Origin: Neobacillus muris | GTDB taxonomy: Bacteria > Bacillota > Bacilli > Bacillales > Cytobacillaceae | DNA length: 64,000 bases | Direction of reading: 5' to 3' | Assembly: GCF_943193175.1 (NCBI RefSeq) | Contig: NZ_CALPDF010000003.1 | Coordinates: 186,001-250,000 of the forward strand | Part shown: positions 6,987 through 15,851 of the stretch, one piece after another | How positions within the stretch are numbered: the stretch's first letter is position 1 | Layout of the letters: every line of letters starts with the position of its first letter | Notes under the pieces: model-generated | Told to the model about the DNA's origin: nothing | Databases searched by the model: none | The model's input: only the letters and a program-made list of their open reading frames with translations | Translations under genes and position numbers: made by a program

Positions 6987-7487
6987 CTATTTCGCATTTC
7001 TTGCTGCTTCAAGAGCGGCTTCATAATTTGGATGATTGGTAGCTTCGCTTACATATTCCACATATGTCACATTGTCGGTTGAATCCACTACAAAAACAGC
7101 ACGGGTTAATAAACGCAATTCTTGAATAGCCACCCCGTATGCTTCACCAAATGAAAGGTCACGGTGGTCAGATAAAGTTTGTACATTTTCAATGCCTGCT
7201 GCCGCACACCAGCGTTTTTGGGCGAAAGGCAGGTCAACACTTACAGTCAATACCTTGACATTGCCTAATCCTGCTGCCTCTTCATTGAAACGGCGGGTTT
7301 CTGCATCACAAACACCTGTATCAAGTGAAGGAACAGAAGTAATCAATCGAACTTGTCCCTTTGTATCGTCAAGTGTCACTTCGGAAAGGTCATTAGCAAG
7401 CACCGTGAAGTTCGGAGCCTTGTCTCCAACCTTTACCTCATTGCCTAATAGAGTTACAGGACCGCCTTTAAAAGTTACATTAGCCAT
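6987..7487 (-). CDS. tpx: thiol peroxidase (Tpx-type peroxiredoxin)
   Basis: Starting at ATG 7487 ([15 protein letters not shown]), preceded by AAGGGGGA, gives 166 residues, the usual Tpx length; a longer in-frame start at 7619 lacks a ribosome binding site. The peroxidatic cysteine is in [15 protein letters not shown] near residue 60 and the resolving cysteine in [12 protein letters not shown] near residue 94, the atypical 2-Cys arrangement of Tpx. The enzyme reduces hydrogen peroxide and organic peroxides with thioredoxin in the cytosol. ytxK-tpx-ytfJ order is conserved in bacilli. Confidence 0.97.
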   Translation of the reverse strand: MANVTFKGGPVTLLGNEVKVGDKAPNFTVLANDLSEVTLDDTKGQVRLITSVPSLDTGVCDAETRRFNEEAAGLGNVKVLTVSVDLPFAQKRWCAAAGIENVQTLSDHRDLSFGEAYGVAIQELRLLTRAVFVVDSTDNVTYVEYVSEATNHPNYEAALEAARNAK

Positions 7488-7639
7488 GTTTACATCCCCC
7501 TTAATCGTATTCACTGCATCTGGTTCCCTATATAGAACCGGATCCGGAAAAATATGTACAATGTTACTATATCCTGTCAGAAATACTTTTGCAATTATTA
7601 TGGCTTTTAAAAGAACCATGGTCGTCCATTCCTTTAAAA

Positions 7640-7669
7640 AAAGTTAACCTTCCCTTAGGAAGATTAACC
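7640..7669 (-). terminator. terminator-like hairpin after ytfJ
   Basis: GTTAACCTTCC pairs with GGAAGATTAAC (one mismatch), followed by TTTTTTTAAAGG on the minus strand. Confidence 0.5.
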
Positions 7670-7676
7670 TTTCGGC

Positions 7677-8165
7677 TTAAAAGTCCAAATCATCTTTTTT
7701 GGGCTGGTTGGATTCAGATCCCTTTGATCCATTTTGGTCCTTCTGTTTGGAGCTTTCATCTTTTTTAGAGAACATTTGCTGAATTTTATCGACCGCCTGT
7801 GGCGCAAGCTCCAAGATTTTTTCATAAATGTGAGTATTCTCATCAAGATGAAGCATTTTGACACCATGGGCATTCACGATTAAAAATGCTATCGGCGTGA
7901 TGGAAACTCCAGCTCCGCTCCCCCCGCCAAATGGCAGCTGGGATTGTCCTTTGTTATCCCCTTGTCCTTTGTCCTGCCCCCCAGAACTATCCATTTTAAA
8001 CTCACTGCCCCCGGCAGCAAATCCAAAGCCAACTTTTGATACGGTTAAAATCACACTTCCATCTGGTGTTTCCACCGGGTCGCCAATAATCGTATTGACA
8101 TCGATCATTTCCTTCAGGCTCTCCATTGCCGTTGTCATCAAGCCTTGAATTGGGTGATCAGACAT
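7677..8165 (-). CDS. ytfJ: sporulation protein YtfJ (GerW family)
   Basis: The 162-residue protein has the conserved GerW/YtfJ core: MSDHPIQGLMTTAMESLKEMIDVNTIIGDPVETPDG, then GGGSGAGVSITPIAFLIV near residue 87, and a hydrophilic Lys/Asp/Gln-rich tail. Known members are made in the forespore and affect spore germination. The central DSSGGQDKGQGDNKGQSQL insertion is a glycine/glutamine-rich linker. It is followed at once by tpx on the same strand but separated by a hairpin. ytfI lies 17 bases upstream, so ytfI-ytfJ form an operon. Molecular mechanism is not known. Confidence 0.93.
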   Translation of the reverse strand: MSDHPIQGLMTTAMESLKEMIDVNTIIGDPVETPDGSVILTVSKVGFGFAAGGSEFKMDSSGGQDKGQGDNKGQSQLPFGGGSGAGVSITPIAFLIVNAHGVKMLHLDENTHIYEKILELAPQAVDKIQQMFSKKDESSKQKDQNGSKGSESNQPKKDDLDF

Positions 8166-8182
8166 AGCAGCATCCTCCTAGT

Positions 8183-8875
8183 TCAAATCGATTTGGTTTT
8201 TTCGTTTGTAAAATCTGTTTTGTTTTTGGATGGCAGTTTCCCGCCTTTCCAGAATTTAATCAGTTTAACACCTGCCAACATAGCATGCCCGATACGGAAT
8301 TGAAAAATACATGAAACATGGGTCTGAAAAACAGACGCTTGAAAATGGGGAGTAATCGAGATCTGAGGAGTTGCCTTTAATTTTAAAAAATGGCTGATAA
8401 GGCCAATAATTCCTCCTTTTGCAGACCAAAGCGCTCCAGAGGCAATCCCTGTATGGGCTGCATCTCCCAGCCCAATCAACGTCTGCCATTCAAATTTTGT
8501 AACCGATATTTTCCTCAAGAATCCCCGTACAATCACATTCAATTTATATATCCGCTGCCGTAATAGTTTCCTGTTTTTAAGCAAGGACTTAAAATCTCTT
8601 TTTGAAATTTGTTCAACATTCCCGTCAGAGGATTCGCCTGCTGAATCACCTGCATACGGATTGGTTTTAACGACAACACTCGGAGAATCATCGTCTACTT
8701 TCACAAGAGGAACTTCCAGCTTGTATTTAAGTAACCCAAACCAGATTCGAAATTCGACCTTTAAGTGGTCATCGTCGTTCTGATGCTGATAATTTACGAG
8801 AATCGTTAATTTAGTAAAAATGATAAGGACTAATAAAAGGATAAGGGCCAGCAGAACAATCAGCACCCAAAACAA
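8183..8875 (-). CDS. ytfI: DUF2953 protein YtfI
   Basis: The 230-residue protein begins with one N-terminal membrane helix (FWVLIVLLALILLLVLIIF) and then a DUF2953-like domain; WFGLLKYKLEVP and the C-terminal ISITPHFQASVFQTHVSC are typical of YtfI. It ends in a short basic tail (KTDFTNEKTKSI). In B. subtilis ytfI is co-transcribed with ytfJ and expressed in the forespore, and the same gene pair is kept here with a 17-base gap. Function is unknown; it is likely a membrane-anchored protein acting with YtfJ in spore formation or germination (inference from linkage). Confidence 0.88.
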   Translation of the reverse strand: MFWVLIVLLALILLLVLIIFTKLTILVNYQHQNDDDHLKVEFRIWFGLLKYKLEVPLVKVDDDSPSVVVKTNPYAGDSAGESSDGNVEQISKRDFKSLLKNRKLLRQRIYKLNVIVRGFLRKISVTKFEWQTLIGLGDAAHTGIASGALWSAKGGIIGLISHFLKLKATPQISITPHFQASVFQTHVSCIFQFRIGHAMLAGVKLIKFWKGGKLPSKNKTDFTNEKTKSI

Positions 8876-8914
8876 ATTGGTTAACCTCCTTTTCGCCTGC
8901 TAGTTTGCCCTGTA

Positions 8915-8950
8915 TATAAAAAAATAAACCTATCAACCATGGTTGATAGG
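8915..8950 (-). terminator. yteJ terminator
   Basis: A perfect 22-bp palindrome (8929-8950, CCTATCAACCA/TGGTTGATAGG) followed by TTTATTTTTTTATA on the minus strand. Confidence 0.75.
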
Positions 8951-8962
8951 TTCTATTGATTA

Positions 8963-9505
8963 TCAAGAAATATGGATGACGGCTGTATCGGTAAACAAAT
9001 CATGAAGCCCTTGTTTTTTCGGCAGGAAGGCGACAATTATATATCCGATAATGACAGTTACGGAAATAAACCTCCCAATCCATTCGCGGAACAGCACCGT
9101 TCCCCATGTTAAGTTTTCATGCTGCAAATCAATCACTTTTATCCCAAACACCATTTTCCCCAGCGTTTGGTTAAAAAATTTGGTCATCAATACGAAATAT
9201 AAATAAAAAATAACCGCTGACGCAATGGAAATAGGGGCAAAGATATTAAATTCTGACAGCGATAGATCCAGCATCCTAAATAATGGTTTAATTAATATTC
9301 GTTCCATACTCCCAATGACAACCAAGTCCAAGAGATAGGCCCAAAACCTCATCCAGAATCCTGCGTAATGGACAGGAATATTATTAGTGGAGTGTTCACA
9401 GCTGACCTTTTCTGAATGGTTTGGATCTATTGGCTCCAAACTGTTGGAAATGGAATGATTTTCCGGCATTCCATTTTGATGATTTTGGTTTTCTGTTTGA
9501 TCCAT
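8963..9505 (-). CDS. yteJ: RDD family membrane protein YteJ
   Basis: The 180-residue protein has a polar N-terminal 45 residues and then the RDD domain. GFWMRFWAYLLDLVVIG carries the Arg and Asp that name the family, FFNQTLGKMVFGIKVI has the second conserved stretch, and two further hydrophobic segments follow. It should sit in the cytoplasmic membrane. In B. subtilis yteJ is co-transcribed with sppA, and linked to resistance against lantibiotics and to SppA control. Here sppA ends 12 bases upstream, keeping the operon. Confidence 0.92.
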   Translation of the reverse strand: MDQTENQNHQNGMPENHSISNSLEPIDPNHSEKVSCEHSTNNIPVHYAGFWMRFWAYLLDLVVIGSMERILIKPLFRMLDLSLSEFNIFAPISIASAVIFYLYFVLMTKFFNQTLGKMVFGIKVIDLQHENLTWGTVLFREWIGRFISVTVIIGYIIVAFLPKKQGLHDLFTDTAVIHIS

Positions 9506-9517
9506 TCGGTTTCACCC

Positions 9518-10528
9518 CTATTCCGCATAAAGATACATAAGGCGTGGGGAATTAGGCTGAGATAAGAGTTTCATTAAGCCAGCCATTTCTTGTGTTTCAC
9601 CCATCCATTTTTTTGCCTGCATCTGAAATAAAGAACCAATTCCAATGTCATCTGCATAGCGAATGACAGATGCCCCTTTCAGATTTTCATTTTTTTCCAT
9701 TTCGTCAATCACATCATCCAAATAGCCAAATCCATCAATCAGATTTAATTCCTTCGCCTGACGGCCGTCATAAATCCGCCCATCCGCAATCTGCTTAACT
9801 TGGTCAATATTCATATGGCGGCCTTCGGAAATCACCTTGACAAACCCTTCATAAGAATTGTCGATCATTTTTTGCAGAATTTGCCGCTCTTCTTCCGTCA
9901 TTTCTCTTGTTGGACTCATAATGTCTTTATATTGGCCGCTTTTAATGGTGACGAAATCGACACCATACTTATCAGCCAGCCCTTTATAATTGATGCCCTC
10001 CATAATCACGCCAAGGCTTCCCGTCATGGTTTCAGGACTGGCATAGATTTTTTTGGCAGCGGTGGAAATATAGTAGCCTCCAGATGCCGCCATCGAACCC
10101 ATAGATATGTAAACTGGCTTTTTAGCCTCCTCCTGAAGTTCCTTTAATTGGTCATGGATCTCAGCACTTTCCACTACTCCACCGCCTGGCGAGTTGACTC
10201 TAACAATAACCCCTTTAATGGTATCGTCTTCTTTAATGGCTTTTAGCTTTTTTAAAAAAGTTTGGTGATTATAGCTGGAACTTTGCAATAGCGATTCGGT
10301 TTCACCCGTATCCTGTATGACACCGTCAATATCCAGGATAGCAATTCTTTTTAGTTCGCTTCCTTCTTGGATCACTTCTTCTGTAAATGGATCTTCAGCT
10401 GCAGCCATTAGTTCAGTAAAGTCCGTTTCAATTCCCTTAAACGCAAACGAGGACAATAGATTAATCAAAATTGAAGCAATAAAAAGCACCGCTGCAATGC
10501 CAAGTGCGGCCCATCGTTTCCCACTCAC
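9518..10528 (-). CDS. sppA: signal peptide peptidase SppA
   Basis: The 336-residue S49 serine protease has one N-terminal membrane helix (ALGIAAVLFIASILINLL). The SppA core follows: VRVNSPGGGVVESAEI, MGSMAASGGYYIST with the nucleophilic Ser near residue 150, and TGSLGVIMEGINYKGL with the general-base Lys near residue 200. It degrades cleaved signal peptides in the membrane. The single-domain length fits Gram-positive SppA, which forms octamers. The start has the usual sppA gene arrangement with yteJ 12 bases downstream; nadK2 is divergent upstream. Confidence 0.97.
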   Translation of the reverse strand: MSGKRWAALGIAAVLFIASILINLLSSFAFKGIETDFTELMAAAEDPFTEEVIQEGSELKRIAILDIDGVIQDTGETESLLQSSSYNHQTFLKKLKAIKEDDTIKGVIVRVNSPGGGVVESAEIHDQLKELQEEAKKPVYISMGSMAASGGYYISTAAKKIYASPETMTGSLGVIMEGINYKGLADKYGVDFVTIKSGQYKDIMSPTREMTEEERQILQKMIDNSYEGFVKVISEGRHMNIDQVKQIADGRIYDGRQAKELNLIDGFGYLDDVIDEMEKNENLKGASVIRYADDIGIGSLFQMQAKKWMGETQEMAGLMKLLSQPNSPRLMYLYAE

Positions 10529-10672
10529 ACTTAAATCCCCCTATAGTATTCAATTTCTAGTCTTTACTTCCATATTGTTTCAATAAAATGATAAACTAAT
10601 TTAAGACTAACCTTATTTTATCAGAAGTTAAATTTAGGATGGGAAAATTTTTCAACTACGGGAGGTACTTTA

Positions 10673-11476
10673 ATGGAAGAACGGCGAAATGTGTATTATT
10701 ACCACAAACGCGATGACGCCATGCTTGCCAAAACCGCTCCTTTATATGAGGCAACCAAGCGATTCGGATTTACCATTGTCAATGATTATCGGCAAGCAAA
10801 TATCATTGCCAGCATTGGGGATGATGGGACATTTCTCCAAGCTGTCCAAAAAACCGGCTTTCGGGATGATTGCCTTTATATGGGGATTTCCACCAATAAC
10901 AATTTAAGCATGTATTGCGACTTTCGAATCGGAGACACCTCCAACATGATTACAGCCATGCAAAGCGAACAGCTGGAAGTTCGCCGTTATCCTTTCATAG
11001 AGGTTTCTATTGACGGGCAGGGAACCTTTAAATGCCTAAATGAATTCAGCATTCGCTCTTCGATCATCAAGACACTTGTTATTGATGTGTTTATTGATAA
11101 TCTCCACTTTGAAGCATTCCGCGGGGATGGCTTGATTGTGGCAACACCAACAGGAAGCACGGCCTATAATAAATCGGTTAATGGTGCCGTTGTCGATCCG
11201 CTCCTCTCCTGCATGCAGGTCAGCGAGGTTGCGTCGGTCAATAACAACTACTATCGCACTCTCGGCTCATCATTCATTTTAGGCGGTGACCGAACATTAA
11301 TGCTAAGAGTCGTTGCGGAAGAAGACAACGATTATCCAATAATGGGCATGGATAATGAAGCCCTTAGCATCCGTTCTGTTGATAAAGTACAGGTTAAACT
11401 GAGTGAAAACAAAATTAAAACTTTAAAATTAAAGGACAACTCATTCTGGGAAAAAGTGAAGCGGAGTTTTTTATAA
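10673..11476 (+). CDS. ppnKB: NAD kinase (NadK2/PpnK-B, YtdI)
   Basis: The 267-residue enzyme phosphorylates NAD to NADP. The diagnostic motif reads ASIGDDGTFLQAV near residue 45, the GDDGT variant characteristic of the second NAD kinase of bacilli; DGLIVATPTGSTAYNKS near residue 150 is the second conserved nucleotide-binding block. A good ribosome binding site (GGGAGG) precedes ATG 10673. Divergent from sppA, as ytdI is in B. subtilis, and convergent with the rarD-like gene over a shared hairpin. A paralogue (NadF type) is expected elsewhere in the genome. Confidence 0.95.
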   Translation: MEERRNVYYYHKRDDAMLAKTAPLYEATKRFGFTIVNDYRQANIIASIGDDGTFLQAVQKTGFRDDCLYMGISTNNNLSMYCDFRIGDTSNMITAMQSEQLEVRRYPFIEVSIDGQGTFKCLNEFSIRSSIIKTLVIDVFIDNLHFEAFRGDGLIVATPTGSTAYNKSVNGAVVDPLLSCMQVSEVASVNNNYYRTLGSSFILGGDRTLMLRVVAEEDNDYPIMGMDNEALSIRSVDKVQVKLSENKIKTLKLKDNSFWEKVKRSFL

Positions 11477-11484
11477 GTGCATGC

Positions 11485-11515
11485 AAAAAGCTGTCAAATT
11501 CGGCAGCTTTTTTTA
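11485..11515. terminator. bidirectional terminator, nadK2 / rarD
   Basis: AAAGCTG/CAGCTTT stem with T-runs on both strands. Confidence 0.7.
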
Positions 11516-12445
11516 AATATTGCCTTTGCTCCATTTCATGCCTTTTTGCGGCAGCAGCTTTGTTTTGGAAAGAGAATAAATCGCCAAGGCTACCCAAATA
11601 AATAAGAACGATACGAACTGGATTTTTGTAAAATGCTCATGATAAATAAAAATACCCAACAGCAAGGTTAATGTCGGTGAAATATATTGCAGGAATCCGA
11701 GCAGTGAAAGTGGAATCTTCTGTGCTCCTTTAGCAAAATACAGCAGCGGTACTGCGGTTGCAACACCGGCACCCATTAATAACAAATTCGTGGACCAGTC
11801 TGCTACCGTAAAGGAGTTTGTCCCTTTAACGATCAGCCATAACATGTAGATCCCGGCTATTGGTGTTACCACAAGGGTTTCCAATGTCAGCCCTACTGAG
11901 GACTCCACATTGATTAACTTTTTGGCTAACCCATATAAGCCAAAGGTCAGAGCAAGAACAACCGCAACCCACGGAAACTTCCCATGTGACAGGGTGATGA
12001 TCAAAACCCCAATGGCAGCCAATGCAAAGGAACAATATTGATAAAATGATAATTTCTCTTTTAACTCAATCATCCCTAACAGAATGCTGACTAGCGGATT
12101 AATATAATAGCCAAGGCTGGTCTCAATCATATGGCCGTTATTGACAGCCCAAATATACGTAAACCAATTAATCGAGATTAATATAGAAGGAATGATTAAG
12201 GCATATAATTGCTTTTTATTTTGCGCAAATCCTTTTACGGTTTGGACAAATAACCCCCGCTTATTTGTCAAGAGAACCATAACTATCATAAATATAAACG
12301 ACCAAAATACACGGTTGGCAAGTATTTCTATGGCATTGACATTGTTTAACAGCTTCCAATATATCGGCAGCAAGCCCCAAAGGAAGTAAGAAAGCCCTGC
12401 ATAAATAGCCCCGAGCTGCGTTTCGCTTTTTTTCAAGTTTTCCAA
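11513..12445 (-). CDS. rarD: EamA family transporter, RarD type
   Basis: The 310-residue protein has about ten membrane segments in two EamA repeats. The N-terminal GAIYAGLSYFLWGLLPIYWKLLNNV and ANRVFWSFIFMIVM are typical of RarD; LLYFAKGAQKIPLSLLGFLQYISPTLTLLLGIF is the conserved second-half block. RarD proteins are DMT-superfamily permeases first linked to chloramphenicol sensitivity; natural substrates are unclear. The gene is not part of this region in B. subtilis as I remember it, so it may be an insertion. It stands alone between two terminators. Confidence 0.88.
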   Translation of the reverse strand: MENLKKSETQLGAIYAGLSYFLWGLLPIYWKLLNNVNAIEILANRVFWSFIFMIVMVLLTNKRGLFVQTVKGFAQNKKQLYALIIPSILISINWFTYIWAVNNGHMIETSLGYYINPLVSILLGMIELKEKLSFYQYCSFALAAIGVLIITLSHGKFPWVAVVLALTFGLYGLAKKLINVESSVGLTLETLVVTPIAGIYMLWLIVKGTNSFTVADWSTNLLLMGAGVATAVPLLYFAKGAQKIPLSLLGFLQYISPTLTLLLGIFIYHEHFTKIQFVSFLFIWVALAIYSLSKTKLLPQKGMKWSKGNI

Positions 12446-12554
12446 TCCCCTATTCTTTCTAGTATCGAAACAATATTACCATTATATCGTGAAACAGCCC
12501 AAATGAAATGTTTTTTCTAAAGCAGCGCATTAATTTTCAACAGCTCTCAGGCAT

Positions 12555-12590
12555 CAAAAAACAGGCATCCAAATCGAATGCCTGCTTTAG
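12555..12590 (-). terminator. mbcS terminator
   Basis: CAGGCAT/ATGCCTG stem followed by TTTTTTGATG on the minus strand. Confidence 0.65.
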
Positions 12591-12597
12591 CACGGTT

Positions 12598-14184
12598 CTA
12601 CTTTTCCTTTGCTGCTTCGAATTCTTTTTGCCGAAGCTCAACTCGACGGATCTTGCCCGAAGTTGTTTTAGGAAGCTCAGATATATATTCTATTTTTCTT
12701 GGATACTTATAAGGTGCCGTTAATGTCTTGGCATGGTCCTGCAGCGTTTTCGTCAAATTGGGTTCGTCTGGATTAATCCCTTCTTTTAAAACGACGAAAG
12801 CTTTTACAATGGTGCCGCGGATTTCATCTGGACTTGCGACAACGGCACATTCTTTTACATAGGGGTGTTTTACTAGTGCATCTTCCACTTCAAATGGCCC
12901 AATGGTATACCCCGAGCTAATAATGATATCATCGCTCCTGCCTTCAAACCAAAAGTAGCCTTCTTCATCCTTTCTGGCCCGATCCCCTGTCACATAATAA
13001 TCGCCGCGGAATTGTTTGGCGGTCCGCTCAGGATCTTTATAATAATTTTTAAATAATGCCGGCGTTTCAACATGAACGGCAATATCTCCGATTTCTCCCG
13101 GAGGACAAATTTGCCCCTCTTCATCGATAATTTCGACTCGATTCCCCGGTGTCGGCTTACCCATAGAACCTGGTCTTAATTCCATACCCTTTGTTACGCC
13201 AACCAGCAAGGTATTTTCTGTCTGTCCATATCCGTCCCTTACGTCGATCTGAAAATGTTTTCTAAAGATATCAATGACTTCCCGATTTAGCGGCTCTCCG
13301 GCTGAAACAGCACTATGAAGGTTCGGCAAATGATAATCCGCCAAATGATCGACCTTTGCCATTAAACGGTATTCAGTCGGTGTGCAGCACAAAACATTCA
13401 CTTCATATTTTTGCAGCAGGCTCAAATATTTGCTTGGTTCAAACCGGCCATGGTAGACAAAACCGGTTGCTCCTGAGCCGAGTACTGAAAGAAACGGACT
13501 CCATATCCATTTTTGCCAGCCTGGTCCAGCAGTAGCCCACACTGTATCGTTTTCGCTGATACAGAGCCACTTTGCTGCAGCTGTCCTCAAATGGGCAAAT
13601 GCCCAGCCATGAGTGTGGACCACCGCTTTCGGATTGCCGGTTGTTCCTGAAGTATATGATAAAAACGCCATGTCATCACGATGTGTATCAGCTAACGGAT
13701 AATCTTCAGCAGCTGTTTCCATTTCCTTGTCCAGGTGATTCCATCCTTCTGCTTTGCCGCCAATTGTAAATTTCACAAGCGGCTGTGTTCCCACGATATT
13801 GGCAAATTGATCGGCATACGGGTAGTAACTGATGATTGCTTTTACGTCACCATGTGTAATCCGATATTGAAGGTCTTTTTCCCTTAACATTTCTGAGCAT
13901 GGGATGACAACCATCCCCGCTTTTAGTGCTGCCAAATACACAACATAGGCTTCAATTAACCGTGGCACCATAACAAGAACAATATCCCCTTGCTTTAACC
14001 CATTTTGGCTAAATGCACGGGCCGCCCGATTCGCCTGCTTTAGGAGTTGTTCATAGGTAAACTGTCTGGTTTCCCCTAAGTCGTTTTCCCATTTGATTGC
14101 TAGTTTGTTTGGAATTTCGGCAAACCGCTCCATCTCAGACACAAGATTATACTTCTCTGGTGCAATCAGTTCTTCTCGGTTCAT
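12598..14184 (-). CDS. mbcS: acyl-CoA synthetase (MbcS/YtcI type)
   Basis: The 528-residue AMP-forming ligase has the P-loop-like LSYTSGTTGNPKAVVHTHG near residue 180, GPGWQKWIWSPFL, DGYGQTENTLLVG (the A5 motif), YVTGDRARKDEEGYFWFEGRSDDIII, and a C-terminal catalytic Lys in LPKTTSGKIRRVEL. It joins a fatty acid to CoA through an acyl-adenylate. The neighbourhood (next to a SASP gene and thiI) is that of ytcI/mbcS, for which short branched-chain acids such as 2-methylbutyrate are reported substrates; this may feed branched lipid synthesis. Substrate for this copy is inferred. Confidence 0.9.
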   Translation of the reverse strand: MNREELIAPEKYNLVSEMERFAEIPNKLAIKWENDLGETRQFTYEQLLKQANRAARAFSQNGLKQGDIVLVMVPRLIEAYVVYLAALKAGMVVIPCSEMLREKDLQYRITHGDVKAIISYYPYADQFANIVGTQPLVKFTIGGKAEGWNHLDKEMETAAEDYPLADTHRDDMAFLSYTSGTTGNPKAVVHTHGWAFAHLRTAAAKWLCISENDTVWATAGPGWQKWIWSPFLSVLGSGATGFVYHGRFEPSKYLSLLQKYEVNVLCCTPTEYRLMAKVDHLADYHLPNLHSAVSAGEPLNREVIDIFRKHFQIDVRDGYGQTENTLLVGVTKGMELRPGSMGKPTPGNRVEIIDEEGQICPPGEIGDIAVHVETPALFKNYYKDPERTAKQFRGDYYVTGDRARKDEEGYFWFEGRSDDIIISSGYTIGPFEVEDALVKHPYVKECAVVASPDEIRGTIVKAFVVLKEGINPDEPNLTKTLQDHAKTLTAPYKYPRKIEYISELPKTTSGKIRRVELRQKEFEAAKEK

Positions 14185-14269
14185 TTTTACTCCCCCTAAC
14201 TTATCACAAGAATATTATATTTACTATTAATACCTGATACTAATTATAAACCCTATGAATCCTTTTGGC

Positions 14270-14308
14270 AAAAATAAAGAGAGAGTGAGAAAAATTCCCA
14301 CTCTCTCT
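14270..14308 (-). terminator. SASP gene terminator
   Basis: AGAGAGAGTG/CACTCTCTCT stem just past the stop at 14334, followed on the minus strand by TTTATTTTT. Confidence 0.75.
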
Positions 14309-14333
14309 GTAGCCATTATATTGAATTTTTTGG

Positions 14334-14540
14334 TTATCGAGTAAATCCGCCGCCTAATTGTGATTCAGCCATAGATACTAGGCGCTTTGTGATTTCTCCA
14401 CCAACAGATCCGTTAGCGCGAGAAGTAGTGTCTGCACCAAGGTTAACACCAAATTCTTGAGCAATTTCATATTTCATTTGATCAAGAGCTTGTTGAGCTC
14501 CAGATACTAATAGTTGATTTGAACTGCTGTTATTAGCCAT
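14334..14540 (-). CDS. alpha/beta-type small acid-soluble spore protein
   Basis: The 68-residue protein has the SASP signature. [18 protein letters not shown] carries the GPR protease cleavage site (E-I-A-Q-E-F-G), and [16 protein letters not shown] is the conserved DNA-binding second half. These proteins coat spore DNA, protecting it from UV, heat and oxidants, and are digested at germination. Forespore expression is supported by a sigma-G promoter immediately upstream. The ribosome binding site AAGGAGG is flanked by a perfect inverted repeat. It corresponds by location to sspA of B. subtilis. Confidence 0.97.
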   Translation of the reverse strand: MANNSSSNQLLVSGAQQALDQMKYEIAQEFGVNLGADTTSRANGSVGGEITKRLVSMAESQLGGGFTR

Positions 14541-14566
14541 CTATACTCACCTCCTTGTGAGTATAG
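14541..14566. repeat. perfect inverted repeat around the SASP ribosome binding site
   Basis: CTATACTCAC (14541-14550) and GTGAGTATAG (14557-14566), 10-bp arms, with the complement of AAGGAG as the 6-base loop. The outer arm overlaps the sigma-G -10 element. Confidence 0.8.
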
Positions 14567-14593
14567 AATGTGTAGAATAAGGATTGTTCATTC
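14564..14593 (-). promoter_or_regulatory. sigma-G promoter of the SASP gene
   Basis: GAATG (14593-14589), 18 bp, CATTCTA (14570-14564) on the minus strand fit the sigma-G consensus GHATR-N18-CATNHTA at every defined position. The predicted leader is only about 16-17 nt. Confidence 0.8.
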
Positions 14594-14639
14594 TTATTAT
14601 CCACTGGTAATTGTTCACAAAAATTTCAAATTTACACAA

Positions 14640-15851
14640 TTAGAATAAATCATCAAATTCTTGGTGATGCTGGTCTCGATTCGGCTGAATAATCAAGGTT
14701 TCAACCTCTTGAACAGCCTCCTGAATTAATGGTTCAAAATCGAAGAAGCTTTCGTATTGCTTGACCTTTTCTCTCTTCGGTCTCGTTTTTGGAGATGCCG
14801 GCACAAAAATCGTACAGCAGTCTTCATACGGACGATTTGAAATTTCAAGGGTATCAATCTCATTTGCGATTTTTATAATATCGTTTTTGTCCATTGAAAT
14901 CAAGGGACGCAAGATCGGCGTATTGGTTACTTCATTGATGGCAAACATGCTTTCGAGCGTCTGGCTGGCCACCTGTCCGAGGCTTTCCCCTGTAATGATC
15001 GCCAGCCCTTCTCGTTTTTGCCGTAATTCGTCGGTAATCCGCAGCATCATTCGTCTTGTTGACGTCATCGTATAATTTTCTGGCACTTGCTCACGAATCG
15101 CCTGCTGAACATCGGTGAAGGGCACTACATGTAATTTAATAGGAGACCCATAAATTTCTGCCAATTTTTTAGTTAGATCGATTACCTTTTCCTTTGCTCT
15201 TTCGCTTGTAAATGGCGGGCTGAAAAAATGGACGGCTTCTAACTCCAGGCCCCGCTTCATTGATAAAAAGCCTGCCACAGGGCTGTCAATTCCTCCGGAC
15301 AACATGAGCATTGCTTTCCCGCTCGACCCAAGCGGAAGGCCTCCGGCACCTTGAATAGTCTGACAAGACAGGTAAATAGCTTCCTTCCTTACTTCTGTCC
15401 GCAAATTGATATCCGGATGTTTAACATCCACCTTGATTCCCGGGATGTTTTGCAGCAAGTGGCCGCCAATGGCATGATTGAGTTCATCTGTATTCAGTTC
15501 AAATGTTTTATCAGATCTTTTCGTCGTTACTTTAAAGGTTTGGCCATCCTGATATAAAGAGGACACCAAATCGAGAGAAGCCTGTTTTAATTCCTCTAAG
15601 TCTTTTCTGACTTTTACTGCAGGGCTAAATGATTGAATCCCAAATATATGTTTTAATTTTTCAATGATTTCTATTCCATTTTCTCCATTTAGCAGGACGT
15701 ACATCCGATCATGGCTTGCTTCTATTTTTACATTTGGAAACGGTGCAAGAGCAATCCGGACACTCTTGCGAAGCTTATCGACAAACTTTTTGCGATTTCT
15801 TCCTTTTGTAGAAATTTCGCCATAACGGATTAATATACGATCATAATTCAT
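14640..15851 (-). CDS. thiI: tRNA 4-thiouridine synthase ThiI
   Basis: The 403-residue enzyme has a ferredoxin-like/THUMP N-terminal half and a PP-loop ATPase (MLMLSGGIDSPVAGF, near residue 185), followed by TGESLGQVASQTLESM. The C-terminal rhodanese domain of E. coli ThiI is absent, as usual in bacilli. It adenylates U8 of tRNA and inserts sulfur passed from the partner cysteine desulfurase. The desulfurase gene overlaps thiI by 4 bases (ATGA), so they form a translationally coupled pair. The protein contributes to tRNA thiolation; a thiamine role is less sure. Confidence 0.97.
   Translation of the reverse strand: MNYDRILIRYGEISTKGRNRKKFVDKLRKSVRIALAPFPNVKIEASHDRMYVLLNGENGIEIIEKLKHIFGIQSFSPAVKVRKDLEELKQASLDLVSSLYQDGQTFKVTTKRSDKTFELNTDELNHAIGGHLLQNIPGIKVDVKHPDINLRTEVRKEAIYLSCQTIQGAGGLPLGSSGKAMLMLSGGIDSPVAGFLSMKRGLELEAVHFFSPPFTSERAKEKVIDLTKKLAEIYGSPIKLHVVPFTDVQQAIREQVPENYTMTSTRRMMLRITDELRQKREGLAIITGESLGQVASQTLESMFAINEVTNTPILRPLISMDKNDIIKIANEIDTLEISNRPYEDCCTIFVPASPKTRPKREKVKQYESFFDFEPLIQEAVQEVETLIIQPNRDQHHQEFDDLF

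Noticed and set aside
7192-7647. 151-codon frame opposite tpx
   Set aside because: Antisense shadow of a certain gene; the peptide is low complexity without family motifs.
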